Source: Xestospongia muta
Taxonomy: Eukaryota > Porifera > Demospongiae > Haplosclerida > Petrosiidae
Direction: 5' to 3'
NCBI GenBank assembly: GCA_963693285.1
Contig: OY848925.1
Span: 984,817-1,048,816 of the forward strand
Length of the DNA stretch: 64,000 bases
The notes under the pieces: model-generated
The model's input: only the letters and a program-made list of their open reading frames with translations
Told to the model about the DNA's origin: nothing
The model's database searches: none
Made by a program: the position numbers and the translations under genes
Shown: positions 23,401 through 32,471 of the stretch, piece after piece
Position numbering within the stretch: the first letter of the stretch is position 1
Layout: each line of letters begins with the position of its first letter

Positions 23401-26167
23401 ACAATTATGAAGTACATATTATATCATATCTATAACATTACTTACATACAATATACAACTCTGTACATGTACATGTATCATTGATTGATTCATACCATCT
23501 CCCTCAGTTCTGATCCCAGCTCGCTCATCTCTCGCTTTTTGCGCCAACTGACGAAGATTTTCTTCCTTTGCCTCTCTTTGTTTGTGAGCTACTTTCCTTT
23601 CTAAATTGTTCCTTGCTTCAACAGCTTTACGAGCCTATAGTGGAGACACAGAACAGTAACAAGCTAACATACTTATTGTTACATACTACACATGTATATG
23701 TACATGTGCACATGTGCATAGCATGTGAATAGCATGTGATTAATAGACTAGAAACTGTATCATAAATTAACATACAAAACTAGATGTAAATACATGTACA
23801 TGGACATATATGGAAAGGGTTATCATTTCATACAAAAAATTGTACATGGTGATTTGTATTAAATCATGAGAAATCTAAAACATAAGCCACACCCCTTACT
23901 CTCATACCTCTCTATCTGCCATATACAGAGACTGAGCCAATTTAGCAAAGTTGTCATTGATGGTGTGATCTTGGAGGCCACGCCCATCAGCTACAAGTCT
24001 CTTATCGAGGGCAATTGTAAAACCGCGATTGTTTTTCCAGTTAGAAATACACGGAGGTATTTTCCAGTCTTGTTGTTCTTTAACTGTGACCTATTGGAAA
24101 ATTATTTAAATATTTGCATAAATAACTAAATAACTATTTCAATGTTATCATGTCAATGTTTCTCCATTTAAACTAATGTCTATGTATAGCAAGAGCATCT
24201 GAACTGTGTCCAATTTATTTGACCAGACTAAAAGAAACGTTCTACTATGTTAGTTACTAATAGTATAGTATACAACAGTAAACTACTAGATTAGTTAATG
24301 TCCTATAATGTACTTTCAATCTAAAGTTTATTGATGTACTAGTATCTTTATTACGTGCTCAATAGATAAGGTTTTATTGTCATTACCTTTCTAGGAGGTG
24401 AGTGGAGGACTGGTGCAGGAGGTGAAGGTGGTCCGCGTGGAATTTTTGTGTTGGTTTTGAAACGAGGTGGTTCCATTGGATCCTTTTGAACCTCTACCAT
24501 ACGAATGATTCTTTGTTTAGCTCCTGAATTAAAAGCAGGTCCTTGTTGACTAGGAGTATACCTAAAGAATAGGCCATTAAATGAATTGTTGTCTATTAGT
24601 CCATCTATCCTTCAATCCAAGCATCAATGAATCCATCCATTCATTAATTGTCTATCTACTCATCCATCTATTCATCCATCCATCCATTTATCCATCTATC
24701 CGTTTATTCATCTATCCATCTATACATCAATTGTCTACTTATTCATCCATCCATCCATTTATCCATCTATCCATTTATCTATTTATCCATTTATCCATCT
24801 ATACATTTATCCATCTGTTCATCCATCAATCAATTGTCTATTTATTCATCCATCCATCCATCCATCCATCCATCCATCCATCCATCCATTCATCCATCCA
24901 TCTATTTATCCATTTATCCATCCATCCATCAATTCTCTATCTATTCATCCACCTATCCATTCATCCATTCAACCATCCATTCATCCATTTATCCATCTAT
25001 CCATTTAACCTGATATATTGAGCTGGCGCTGTTTTTTCAGCAGCTCTCACTGGTAGAGCATCCGCTACTTTCTTTGAGACAATCTGGTCCAAAGCTTGTC
25101 TGGTTTTATCAGTGACTTTCTTAATTTCTTCATCATCTGGTTTAGCTAGTTCAGGATCATTAGAATGTATCTCCTTTGGTAACATGGCTTGAAGAGAGGT
25201 GTGTACAACCTGTAAAAAGAGAAACGATTGTAAGTAAGAGGATGAGTAGAGATATAATTTATAGACAGAAGACAAAAGATGGCAAAAACTTACTCGATCT
25301 TTGCTGTGCCCCAGTTTTGCAATCAAGTCATATTTAACTTTTCCAGAAGAGTCAAGTTGAAGAGGAACCACTGCAGTGGAGTTCTATAAAGAACAAGAAA
25401 TAAACTTACAACAACATGAATTAATGGTACATAACCCAAGAAGCATATTTATGGTTTGACAGATACCTACTCTAAAATAATTTGTTATACATCCATATCT
25501 TTAATGTATTTTGCTGGTAGTTTTATTATTAAGTACATGAGATCTCAGTGTGATCAGGTACTTACAACTGTCTTTTTCTTGCCCATGTTCAGAGGGTATT
25601 GTGCAACATGGATTTCTGGAAATGCTCCACCATCTCCAAAATCCTATAAAAAAAGTATTAATAAAGTGGGTGTGTTTTTTTACTTAATGAACCTCCAAGG
25701 AGCGTGGGGTCCATCCTTTTCGTTGACCGTAAGGAGGAGGTTCCCTGCGAATGTTGGGCTGAATTAACTAGAGGAAAAATTAAGTAATGGAGCCCCCAAA
25801 AAGATTATAATATTAATATTAATATTAATTGATAGAACTTAATTAAATTATGGTAGTGTTGAGAGCACCAGTTAAAAAATTTAAGACCTCTATTGTGTAC
25901 ATAATTTTTAAATTAATTTTTATTGCTGACCAACAACAAGCATGGGACTCTAAATACTTTGTAAAATACTTTATATTGTACTTACTGCTTTGTAAGCATT
26001 GTCTGTTTCTTCGTCAGCTCTTGGATTATGGGCAAGTTGAGTTGGCTTAGGTAAAAGCCTTAGTTAGGGGGAGAAATACATTAAACAACAAAGTTAAAGT
26101 AGAAGAAAAAGGGAAAATGATGTCTAAATTTATGGTTTTATTTGTTGACTCACTTTGCTAATGACAT
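5401..26167 (-). CDS. SNW1: SNW domain protein (SKIP/Prp45), spliceosome and transcription cofactor
   Basis: A complete 14-exon model; the sizes sum to 1596 nt (531 aa, against about 536 in human). Exons, 5' to 3': 26154-26167, 25986-26058, 25693-25767, 25566-25643, 25294-25383, 25010-25209, 24387-24561, 23908-24090, 23496-23634, 23346-23244, 23160-23043, 22990-22830, 5682-5536, 5440-5401. Family marks in order: REPPPYG and [32 protein letters not shown]; the name motif SNWK near residue 252; a Pro-rich [10 protein letters not shown]; a charged helix; [13 protein letters not shown] [10 protein letters not shown]; and the C-terminal [10 protein letters not shown] and VQFE motifs. SNW1 is a nuclear component of the activated spliceosome and a co-regulator. 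The phase-2 join of TSR (22830) to FVPD (5682) across a 17,147-bp intron is in frame and preserves the conserved order, so the two distal exons belong to this gene. The intron holds the FReD cluster on the other strand. Confidence 0.95.
5864..5874. promoter_or_regulatory. Isolated kappaB-like site
   Basis: GGGAGATTCCC inside the near-palindrome ACTGGGAGATTCCCAGT. It is the same 11-mer as in the FReD promoters, but no TATA box follows at 9 bp and no FReD exon lies directly downstream. It may be the relic of another promoter copy at the edge of the large SNW1 intron. Confidence 0.4.
7064..7090 (+). promoter_or_regulatory. FReD-1 promoter: kappaB-like site plus TATA
   Basis: GGGAAGTCCC at 7064-7073, then a 9-bp spacer, then TATATAAA at 7083-7090. 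The start codon is about 70 bp downstream at 7160. The same two elements at the same spacing precede other members of the cluster. Confidence 0.6.
7160..8124 (+). CDS. Secreted fibrinogen-related (FReD) lectin-like protein 1
   Basis: Three exons: 7160-7229, 7308-7528, 7579-8124 (278 aa). Exon 1 encodes a signal peptide ([20 protein letters not shown]). Exon 2 encodes a Cys-containing linker ([32 protein letters not shown]). Exon 3 encodes the fibrinogen C-terminal domain, opening [18 protein letters not shown], with DYVHGFGN, the calcium-loop-like TKDNDND, and the end [11 protein letters not shown]...EMKIRRA. FReD proteins such as ficolins and tachylectins bind acetylated sugars outside the cell; recognition of microbes or self is inferred. 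The usual GGGW start reads CGGW here. The gene lies wholly inside the SNW1 intron on the opposite strand. Confidence 0.9.
8213..9240. repeat. Duplicated spacer (first copy)
   Basis: The 3' flank and spacer after FReD-1 match the region 10328-11290 after FReD-2 closely, for example CCATGGACTTTAGTG, ATGAGGGGATTAGAGAGG and TTAGTTACACCCACCAGGTA in the same order. This marks a tandem duplication unit of about 2.1 kb. No other gene is seen here. Confidence 0.8.
9268..10235 (+). CDS. Secreted FReD lectin-like protein 2
   Basis: Three exons: 9268-9337, 9409-9638, 9690-10235 (281 aa). The signal peptide is almost the same as in FReD-1 ([20 protein letters not shown]). The linker exon keeps its Cys residues but carries [15 protein letters not shown] in place of the shorter [14 protein letters not shown]. 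The fibrinogen domain has the canonical [28 protein letters not shown] and [17 protein letters not shown]. It is the closest paralogue of FReD-1, from which it arose by a tandem duplication of about 2.1 kb. The kappaB/TATA module found before FReD-1 is not recognisable here, although the short leader after the TATA (GACAGGTTATATAC) is kept, so its regulation may differ. Confidence 0.9.
10328..11290. repeat. Duplicated spacer (second copy)
   Basis: Second copy of the spacer described at 8213-9240, collinear with small indels. No coding sequence seen. Confidence 0.8.
11391..11398 (+). promoter_or_regulatory. TATA box of FReD-3
   Basis: TATATAAA in the same CCTATATAAAG context as the other cluster promoters, about 60 bp before the start codon. 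The kappaB-like 11-mer that should sit 9 bp upstream is not recognisable. Confidence 0.55.
11457..12423 (+). CDS. Secreted FReD lectin-like protein 3
   Basis: Three exons: 11457-11529 (ATG at 11457, or 11463 by comparison with the paralogues), 11608-11828, 11872-12423; about 281 aa. A signal peptide ([20 protein letters not shown]), the shared Cys linker and a fibrinogen domain starting [18 protein letters not shown] are present. The calcium-loop segment reads [10 protein letters not shown]. The distal part differs from FReD-1 and -2 ([23 protein letters not shown] and [15 protein letters not shown]), the region that shapes ligand binding in ficolin-type domains. Different specificity is therefore plausible but unproven. 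Confidence 0.9.
12906..12933 (+). promoter_or_regulatory. Degraded kappaB-TATA module of FReD pseudogene A
   Basis: AGGAGATTCCA at 12906-12916 (two changes from GGGAGATTCCC), a 9-bp spacer, then TATATAAA at 12926-12933. It precedes a broken gene. Confidence 0.5.
13003..13944 (+). pseudogene. FReD pseudogene A
   Basis: Signal exon at 13003 ([20 protein letters not shown]) but no usable donor after it. The linker exon has a 1-nt loss after its second CTCG-like Cys motif. The fibrinogen exon has lost its acceptor (TTTCGGT in place of TATAGGC), has a frameshift and stop at about 13578 (ACACACGACTAGG) and an in-frame TAA at about 13743 (ACTACTTAAGAC). The 3' end (EMKLRRQ, stop 13942-13944) is still recognisable and nearly identical to FReD-4, so decay is recent. 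Confidence 0.85.
14183..14275 (+). pseudogene. FReD remnant
   Basis: GGTACTGCTGGAGACTCTCT and AAGTTTACCACAAAAGAAAA match the middle of the fibrinogen exon (GTAGDSL ... KFTTK). No flanking exons survive. Confidence 0.6.
14797..14930 (+). promoter_or_regulatory. Relic kappaB-TATA module with decayed signal exon
   Basis: GGGAGAGCCC at 14797-14806, a 9-bp gap, then TATTTAAA near 14816. At 14893-14930 lies a signal-peptide-like stretch ([12 protein letters not shown]) whose ATG has become GTG. These look like the old 5' end of a FReD copy, whose downstream gene now starts with a different exon at 15407. It may still act as the promoter of FReD-4. Confidence 0.45.
15033..15109. mobile_element. Small inverted-repeat element
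   Basis: Perfect 13-bp arms TTACTATGGAATT (15033-15045) and AATTCCATAGTAA (15097-15109). The surrounding sequence recurs in decayed form at about 46376-46506, which indicates an interspersed family. Confidence 0.6.
15407..16375 (+). CDS. FReD protein 4 with a different N-terminal region
   Basis: Exons 15407-15632, 15684-15781 and 15830-16375 (289 aa); the first intron is only 51 bp, in frame and without stops, so its removal is uncertain. The start encodes a signal peptide unlike the other members ([19 protein letters not shown]). A short Cys region follows ([33 protein letters not shown]), then a hinge ([23 protein letters not shown] in two pieces) resembling the usual linker to ficolin-type domains. 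The fibrinogen domain is canonical ([40 protein letters not shown]). A partial second copy of the signal exon lies at 15185-15225. The gene appears to combine a resident fibrinogen exon with new 5' exons. Confidence 0.8.
16890..17110 (+). pseudogene. FReD fragment
   Basis: Matches to the fibrinogen exon: GACTTAGCAAACTCCATC, CTACACAACCACAAATTAAC and TTTTTATATAGGTGGTTCTA, with many indels and stops. No signal or linker exon is attached. Confidence 0.7.
17814..17841 (+). promoter_or_regulatory. kappaB-TATA module of FReD pseudogene B
   Basis: Perfect GGGAGATTCCC at 17814-17824, a 9-bp spacer, TATATAAA at 17834-17841. The module is intact although the gene behind it is not. Confidence 0.6.
17910..18866 (+). 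pseudogene. FReD pseudogene B
   Basis: Signal exon at 17910; the linker exon has the same 1-nt loss after CTCL as pseudogene A. The fibrinogen exon (from 18307) has GGECTVF in place of GGWTVF and a frameshift at about 18505 (GAGAGAGAGATAATAAC) giving two stops. The tail to 18866 still reads in another frame ([12 protein letters not shown] ... MKVRCVY). The 5' flank back to about 17580 is nearly identical to that of pseudogene A, so the two arose by segmental duplication. Confidence 0.85.
19722..20087. mobile_element. 366-bp MITE with TA target sites (pogo/mariner-like ends)
   Basis: Left end CAGTGTAACCCACATAATTC and right end GAATTATGTGGGTTACACTG are perfect 20-bp inverted repeats flanked by TA on both sides. 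The interior (GAGCCGCACGTGGCC, TTTCCGCGTATTTCCG, AAGCGGAAATTCGCCG) is markedly richer in GC and CpG than its surroundings. No transposase is encoded. TA duplication and CAGTG ends fit Tc1/mariner-pogo-mobilised elements. Confidence 0.85.
20765..20792 (+). promoter_or_regulatory. kappaB-TATA module of FReD-5
   Basis: GGGAGATTCCC at 20765-20775, a 9-bp spacer, TATATAAA at 20785-20792; the start codon is about 70 bp downstream. Confidence 0.65.
20861..21954 (+). CDS. FReD protein 5, divergent Cys-rich distal domain
   Basis: Exons 20861-20927 (an in-frame ATG also lies at 20855), 21124-21344, 21397-21954; 281 aa. The signal peptide ([20 protein letters not shown]) and Cys linker are as in the cluster, with one linker Cys changed (LSYTC). 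The front two thirds of the fibrinogen domain are canonical ([19 protein letters not shown]). From about residue 200 it departs: the TKDNDND loop reads TKDKTG, followed by about ten Cys ([28 protein letters not shown]), and the usual GINWGxWKG is lost. Calcium binding at that loop is therefore unlikely. The open frame to EMKLRHI suggests it is kept functional. Confidence 0.85.
22470..22640. repeat. 44-bp tandem repeat, about 4 units
   Basis: Units of the form AAGATACCAATCTAAGTAGC followed by CGTTACATGAATGAAGATATT, the last one degenerate. It lies near the 3' end of the FReD-bearing intron. Confidence 0.85.
24590..25008. repeat. Tetranucleotide microsatellite (CATC)n/(TCCA)n
   Basis: About 420 bp of imperfect CATC/TATC/TTTA tetramers within an SNW1 intron. 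Open frames rich in I, H, S and P across it come from the repeat and are not genes. It ends 2 bases from the splice donor of the SNW1 exon 25010-25209. Confidence 0.95.
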
Positions 26168-26352
26168 TGTGACGAGTTGGATTCAGACTAAGAGATGAAA
26201 CGAGACAGAAGTTAAGAAACAATACCACAACGTTGAAAGTTCAGAGTTGTTAATGGAGGAGGAGCTAAGTCAGTGTCATGTGACTGTCACCTGACAACTT
26301 CCTTGCTGTGTGGTCCTGTGACAGTGTTTACTTTTAGTAAACGAAGAAGAAA
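26168..26352. promoter_or_regulatory. Probable bidirectional promoter, SNW1 / ARM-ATE gene
   Basis: SNW1 starts at 26167 on the minus strand. A likely plus-strand leader exon ends at GAAAG|GTAAGTTG (about 26352). The gap holds E-box-like GTCATGTGAC and GTCACCTGAC and no TATA box, as expected for divergent housekeeping genes. Confidence 0.45.
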
Positions 26353-27662
26353 GGTAAGTTGTTTATATCAGACTGTCGTAATGCATTAATCATTGCATTC
26401 ACGAGTTACTAGATTACAAGACGGCATGCTACTTTATTGCAAATACTATAGCAATGCATAAGTTATGTTCAAAATAAAGAAATCTTGTCTATTAAAGGGA
26501 ATAGAACACATTCTTGTCATTTCTTCTTTTTATATCATGTGAAGATAATATCATTATTTTACTTCTTTTATACAATTTTAGTTGATGTAAGGAATTCTTT
26601 GATTGTCTGCCTGAAGTGATATATCCTTGTCCACTTAACAAAGTAAGTGTACAATACACATACTATATGTATTATACTGCTAAAATATGATACTGACCTT
26701 ATAGAGTTATGATATATGATAGTGACTAATGTGAAATGATATATTAAAGTGTTGTAATGACCTGTCATCTTTATCTTCACCTATTCTCACTCCTCTTCTT
26801 ACTAGCTAATGTTTATCTTACACCATTTTACAATACATGTGGCTAATAATTGTATCTTGAGGCCTTAGTTTTAACCAGCTGTATTTAAGAGTATATCACA
26901 TGTACAATTACATATAAACATCAATCTAAACATGTACATGTACATGTATTTTTATTAAAGAGTTGTATACATTTTAGTATTATCTAAAAGTGCATCATCA
27001 TTCTTGGCTATTTTAAATATATTCATGTTAAGTTCGAACTATATATGTGATAATATGTAACAATAATAAAGTGTTACACAGTAATGAATATTGTTATAGT
27101 CTAGCCTTGTTATTGATATAATGTACATGTACATGAATACAATTGATTTTTTAAATTCCAATAATAGCACCAAATATTATATTTATTATTTAATTCTGTA
27201 ACACAGTAGCCTAACCCTTTACTAACTCTATTATAATATGTCAAATGTATTGTTATTTTTGTGGGCATAAGGTCACTCGAGGTCATTCCTGTTTAATGAG
27301 ACATGCTTTTATGTCTCTAAAAAATACTCCCTTTATGTCATGTGACAACATTCCTTTCCATCTTGAGACTAGAAAAAAGTCCCTTACCGCTGTAGTACTA
27401 GTGTTAATATTATATATATATTAGATTATTTTAGTGATCTAGTTAATAATATTAGTATCTGCTTTGATAGTGAAATTGAAAATGTTAGGAATTTGGTTGT
27501 TTTTAATGAACTGTTTTCCTTTTGTTTTTTTTACATGTTGATAACTTATGATATGTAAAATAGATGAATGAATGGATGGAATGAAGATTCTATGTATTTC
27601 TAACACCTGCATTAGTCATGTGAGCCATTGCAGTTACTATAGTAACTTCATTTACTGTAGGT
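26353..27662. other. Probable first intron of the ARM-ATE gene
   Basis: Between the presumed noncoding leader exon and the acceptor CTGTAG at 27660. It holds short (ACATGT) runs and AT-rich sequence, with no coding exon seen on either strand. Confidence 0.5.
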
Positions 27663-30600
27663 ATGGATCCATCTAATGCTAGTAGTGTAGAAACAAATGA
27701 ACATTATATTGTTGTACAGTCCTTCAGTGAGAAAATACAAGAATTAACCGAAGAAGAGTCTAGAACTCAACTAATACTGAAGTAAGTTAAGAGTAATGTA
27801 TAAGACTAGTTTATATCTTGTGGTCATGTTTAATTCTAATTAGATTGTTATTTCCCTGTGCAATGTGTTGTCATTAGTTTGCTTGCAAAGTATAGTTTGT
27901 CCTCAATAGGAGATTTTCAATTTTTATAAACATTTTAATATTCTATTGTGTTATTTCAAAGATGGTAATTGTCTTTGGGTGTGGTAAAATGACAGAGATA
28001 TAAATGAGTTATCATAAAAGCATACAAGTGTTTTGCGTACATATTCAATTAATAATACATTAATTTGTGTGTGTGGGTGTTAAACAAAGACACATTTGAA
28101 GCATACAATGAACTGGTTCCCATATTTACATGTAATAAACATGTATAAACCTTTCAATTTCAACATGTTTTTTAATACTTAGTTCATAATACTCTTCATT
28201 ATTATTATTTATAGATTGTGGAAATCGATCACTCATCTTCTTACCAACTATCCTTTTCAGTCTTCTGTTATTGAGAAAGTTTGTAACTCGTTCACTTTAT
28301 CTAGTGTCTATGTTACCGATGGAGTTTCACGTACTATTGAAGCTAAAGATTTCGTTACATTGTTCTTACAGACATTGTCTGCAATAAACTGGAAAGACCA
28401 GTCTCCTGAAGTGGTTAAAGCAGCCGTTGAAGTGACAGGAAGTTTGGTGGATGTTTTTGATTTCGTTTTCACTGATGATGAGTGCACCGAGCAACTGTCA
28501 TCTTTTCTTCTACTTGTATTGGACTCTGAAACTTATGAGAATAGCAAAGAAGACTGTCTTGTAGCTGCTGGTCATGGCTTCCCTCATGGCTTTCCCAACC
28601 ATATCATGGTCAAATTATGTGATAAGGGAATTCCAAGGAAACTCCGTGGTTTAGTTATGAATTATGGAAACATGTCTGAATTTGATCTCAGTTCCATTCT
28701 TATCGCTTTGCAAGAGTTTTTGGAAATAGATCCAAATAGTAGCGATGAATATGTTCTCGAATCTGCTCATTTCATGCTTCTATTTGCAGCTCAGCAGTTT
28801 TCAAAATCTTCCAGTGTTCAAAAAGCTCTTTGGAGTGTCTTGTCGAAACTTACAAGACATGCTTCTCAATTTGGGGAGGAACTTGGTCCAGAAATTTTAG
28901 CCCCAGCACTGGCTACCATTGTTAGAGAACAAGTTGAGAATGGAGTCAGTGTCAACCCCATCTGTCTGTTCATGATAAATTATATTATAAATGTACGTAC
29001 TAGTCCTCCATTTATCATCTATGTCTTAAAACAGGAAAGAGATGTCCTTTCATCTGTTCTTAGAGTCTTGGAGAAGCCTGCAGAAGAAGTGACATCGAAA
29101 GACCAACTAAGAGAGGTCGAGGCAGTTTCTGATTTGATGATTCTATTTTGCACGAAATTTAAACCTCCAGTACTTAAGGAAATTATTGACAATCAAATAA
29201 TCACAAGGCTTGAAGAAGCCGCTCTAAAATGGCCGAAGTCATGTTGTCAAAGTCTTTGTGAAGCCTTAGACAAATATCTCAGTCAATTACCACCCGATGT
29301 CAATACACTACCGCCAGCTTTTCGTCAACTTTTTCGGGATATTCCTCCTGAATTTACTGAAGCTAAAGCACAATTTTTCTCAGAGAACCATCTCCTTCCT
29401 TTCCAGAAACTTCTGGTAGAACCAGCTCTCTTATCTGTCCCAGAAATACGAGAAGATATATACAGAGGCATTAAACGATTATTCAAATCCACACCTGATG
29501 AAGTGGCTGACAAATGGCTCACCATAGAATTTCTAGAGCTTTATGTGACGACACTTAGTCAAGATATTGCTTTGCATAAACAGTTGCTACATATTTTTAT
29601 TTTAGCAAGTCACCATGTTGCTTATAACGTAAAAAATAAAGAAAAAATGCAAATACTCCATGACCTCAAACTTCATGAAATTGCCATCAATACTTGTTTG
29701 AAAGAGGCAGAGAATCGAGAGACGCGTACAAGCACACTCAGTTTTATTAACTGCCTCTTACGAAGCTACCAGGATTTTCTTAAAGATATTACGGCACTAG
29801 CTGAAAGCAATCTGCCCAATATTTTAATCCAGTTAGTTGAACAATATGGAAAAGGTGAAAAATCTGAAATTGGAGAACTTTTTGGAACTTTGGCTCTTGG
29901 GCTGACTGCCGACAAGAAAGCATCAAACATCCTTCACGAAAAAGGATTCTTGGATAAGCTGTATCCTTTAGCGCATAAGACATATGACCCAATGGTTGTA
30001 AGGGCTTCTGTTCATGCCGTAGGAAACATAGCTTTAGCAGGACATCCTGTAAAGCAGGAAATCCTGGCTCATAATTATCACGAAACTTTAATGACTTTTC
30101 TCAGTGAAGAGATGCAGACTGCCGATGATTTTGTTCTTACTGCTTGTTGTCGAGTCTTACATATCTTATCGTCTGGTGATTGGGCTAAAAGGCAATTTGC
30201 TGAAAAAGGCCTTGTTGATATAACAGTTCGATTAATGGCCTGTCGTACGAACTCTGCAGAAATTTGCTGGAGACCTTTAGGTCTATTGAGTTCCATTGGG
30301 TTCATGTCTCTCTCAAATCGCCAGTTCGTTTTCACCAATACTGTTATCAAAGCAGTACAGAATCTTCTTAATACAACTACTGACAGCAAAGTAATGAGTT
30401 ACACTGCCTTGGTTTTCCTTGCTGCTTCAGATCTTGATCGTTGTTGTGGTGAACTTCGGAGTCTTGGCATTACAGATCGGCTCCAGCAAATACTGTCAGA
30501 TGAGTCATTAATGTCTAATAATGATCTGAAAAGATGGGGTACTTCCCTTGTGGAAAAAGGTCAACTGTTTACAATTTCTGTTCCACTGGAAAGACTTCAT

Positions 30601-32022
30601 CTTGAAAATGAACAGCTTCTTGTGTCCTGTTTAGAACCAAGTATAACGTGGCCTTCTTCTGACCTCACTAGAGTTGATGCTGCCGACTCATCATCTGGTG
30701 AGAAAAATATCACCTTATTACCTCTTTTGGAATCATACCTTGCTCCCAAATTTCCAGAAGCTCCTCAGCTAACAGAAGATGCAAAAGGACAACTTGCCAG
30801 GCTTGGCTTAAAACCAGACCAGTCACTTTTTCGTATTGGACGAGTATATGGTAGCTCTCATGGATTGTGTAGTAATTGCCAGAAAGACGGCTCATCTGAG
30901 GAGCTGGTGTTTCGACCCAGCAGCCTCACTCCTCACCAATACCAGACACTCATTACCAAAGGATGGTATCGTCGTGGTGGCGTGAAATTGTTTCGTTATC
31001 GTTATAATCACTCTTTGGACTGCAGTGATTGGGAAACTAGGGTTCTCTTGTCAGAATTTAATCACCGTCAACGAAAAAGTTATAGAAAGGTTCTACGAAG
31101 AATGCCTGAAGATCGTTTAACTATTGAAACCATACCAACACAATTCGTTCGTGAGGCTTATGACTTGTACAATTCTTACCACTTAGTTAAACATGAAAAG
31201 CCTCGTAAATCAGAGTATTCATATTGTGAACATGTTGTAAATGGACCTCTTCGTAACCAATCAATCAATGGATTTGAGTATGGAACGCATCATCAGTTGT
31301 ATCGACTAGATGGAAAGTTAGTGGCGGTTGGAGTCATTGATGTCGTCCCTAATGGAATAGTTAGTATTTACATGTGGTACGATATGAGTAAAGAAGTGAC
31401 AAAGTTGTCATTTGGTGTCTACTCAGCTCTGAAAGAGATTGAATATGCTCAAGAGCTTAGCAGACGAAATCCCAATATTAAGTATTATTATCTGCAAGGT
31501 TGGAATGGTAACAATCATAAGCTGAGTTACAAAGCAAATTATGAACCTGAAGAGTTTTATAGTCCGTGTACTGTTCTCAACTGGGTGTCTGGCTTGGATG
31601 GTGTTAAGCAGGCTCACGAATATCACCGTAAGAAGAAAGCCTTGCAATCTGCTGAGTCAGTGACTCCAATAGAAGAAATTGATAGTGGTCCTACTTTAGA
31701 GGAAAAGGAGAGTGTTCCAAAGGAAAATGATGAAACAGAAGTCAAAGAGAAAGACACCATATCTGGAGAAGCATTACCTTTTGACCGTCAGCGCTATAGA
31801 GATGAAACTGGTCTGGACTCAGTTGATACTTCAAAAATTGTTGTTTGTCTAAATGACCACACCTACATGTATTTACGTGATGTGATAGACCATTATAATA
31901 TTAGCTTAGAACAGCGCAAGATGATTGAAGAACGCTATGAAGAACTTGTGGTAGCTGTTGGTTCTGAACTAGCTTCTAATATGGTGATAGACTTGAAAGC
32001 GTGTGCTTCTTATGCAGTTTAA
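27663..32022 (+). CDS. Armadillo/HEAT-repeat protein fused to ATE1-type arginyltransferase
   Basis: Exons 27663-27781 and 28215-32022, joined in phase 2 (AA|A), 1308 aa. Residues about 40-860 are alpha-helical repeats of ARM/HEAT character, e.g. VVRASVHAVGNIALAGH and DFVLTACCRVLHILSSGDW, reminiscent of SmgGDS/RAP1GDS1. From about 920 comes an arginyl-tRNA-protein transferase domain: YGSSHGLCSNC (CxxC at about 925/928), LTPHQYQTLITKGWYRRGG, a third Cys in LDCSDWETR, KSYRKVLRRM, then the C-terminal half with HHQLYRLDGKLVAVGVIDVV, SFGVYSALKEI and YYYLQGW. ATE1 transfers Arg from Arg-tRNA to N-terminal Asp/Glu or oxidised Cys for N-degron degradation. The usual CC pair is DC here. An acidic linker and a conserved-looking tail follow. 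Activity of the fusion is not shown. Confidence 0.88.
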
Positions 32023-32471
32023 CACTGTAGTGTTGAGTTTAGTTGGAAGTTTTTCTTTGTTTCTTCTAGTGTAGTTTTAGTTTGGAGAAATTAATGAATA
32101 TTATGGTTTCTTTTAATTGTTATTATATTTAATTCATTTATTTTAGATCTGTGTGGTTAATTAATTTAAAGTTATATAATTTTTCATAGTTTAGCCACTA
32201 GAATTCAGATTAATTTAAAATAATTATTACTTTGTATATTAATGGTGTAGGTTGTACTAATAGTACTCTTAGAAGTGAGCCTTGACTTGTATATGCTTTG
32301 GATTAGTTTGTATTGTCCCATCTTAGAAGTTAATTGATATATGAAAAAAATACCGAGATCCCTGTCTACTTAGAGAATGATACAATTTAATTGATTTATT
32401 ATAGAAAAAACTAAAACTATTGCTATTGAAAATGTATATTTCTAAGAAATTAATTAAGAGTCATTAGTCTC
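32023..32471. other. Convergent 3' region
   Basis: Gap between the stops of the ARM-ATE gene and the oxidase-like gene, which face each other. AT-rich, likely 3' untranslated sequence for both; nothing else seen. Confidence 0.5.

Noticed and set aside
24581..25021. Open frames of 121 and 146 codons rich in Ile, His, Ser and Pro
   Set aside because: Translation of the tetranucleotide microsatellite inside an SNW1 intron.
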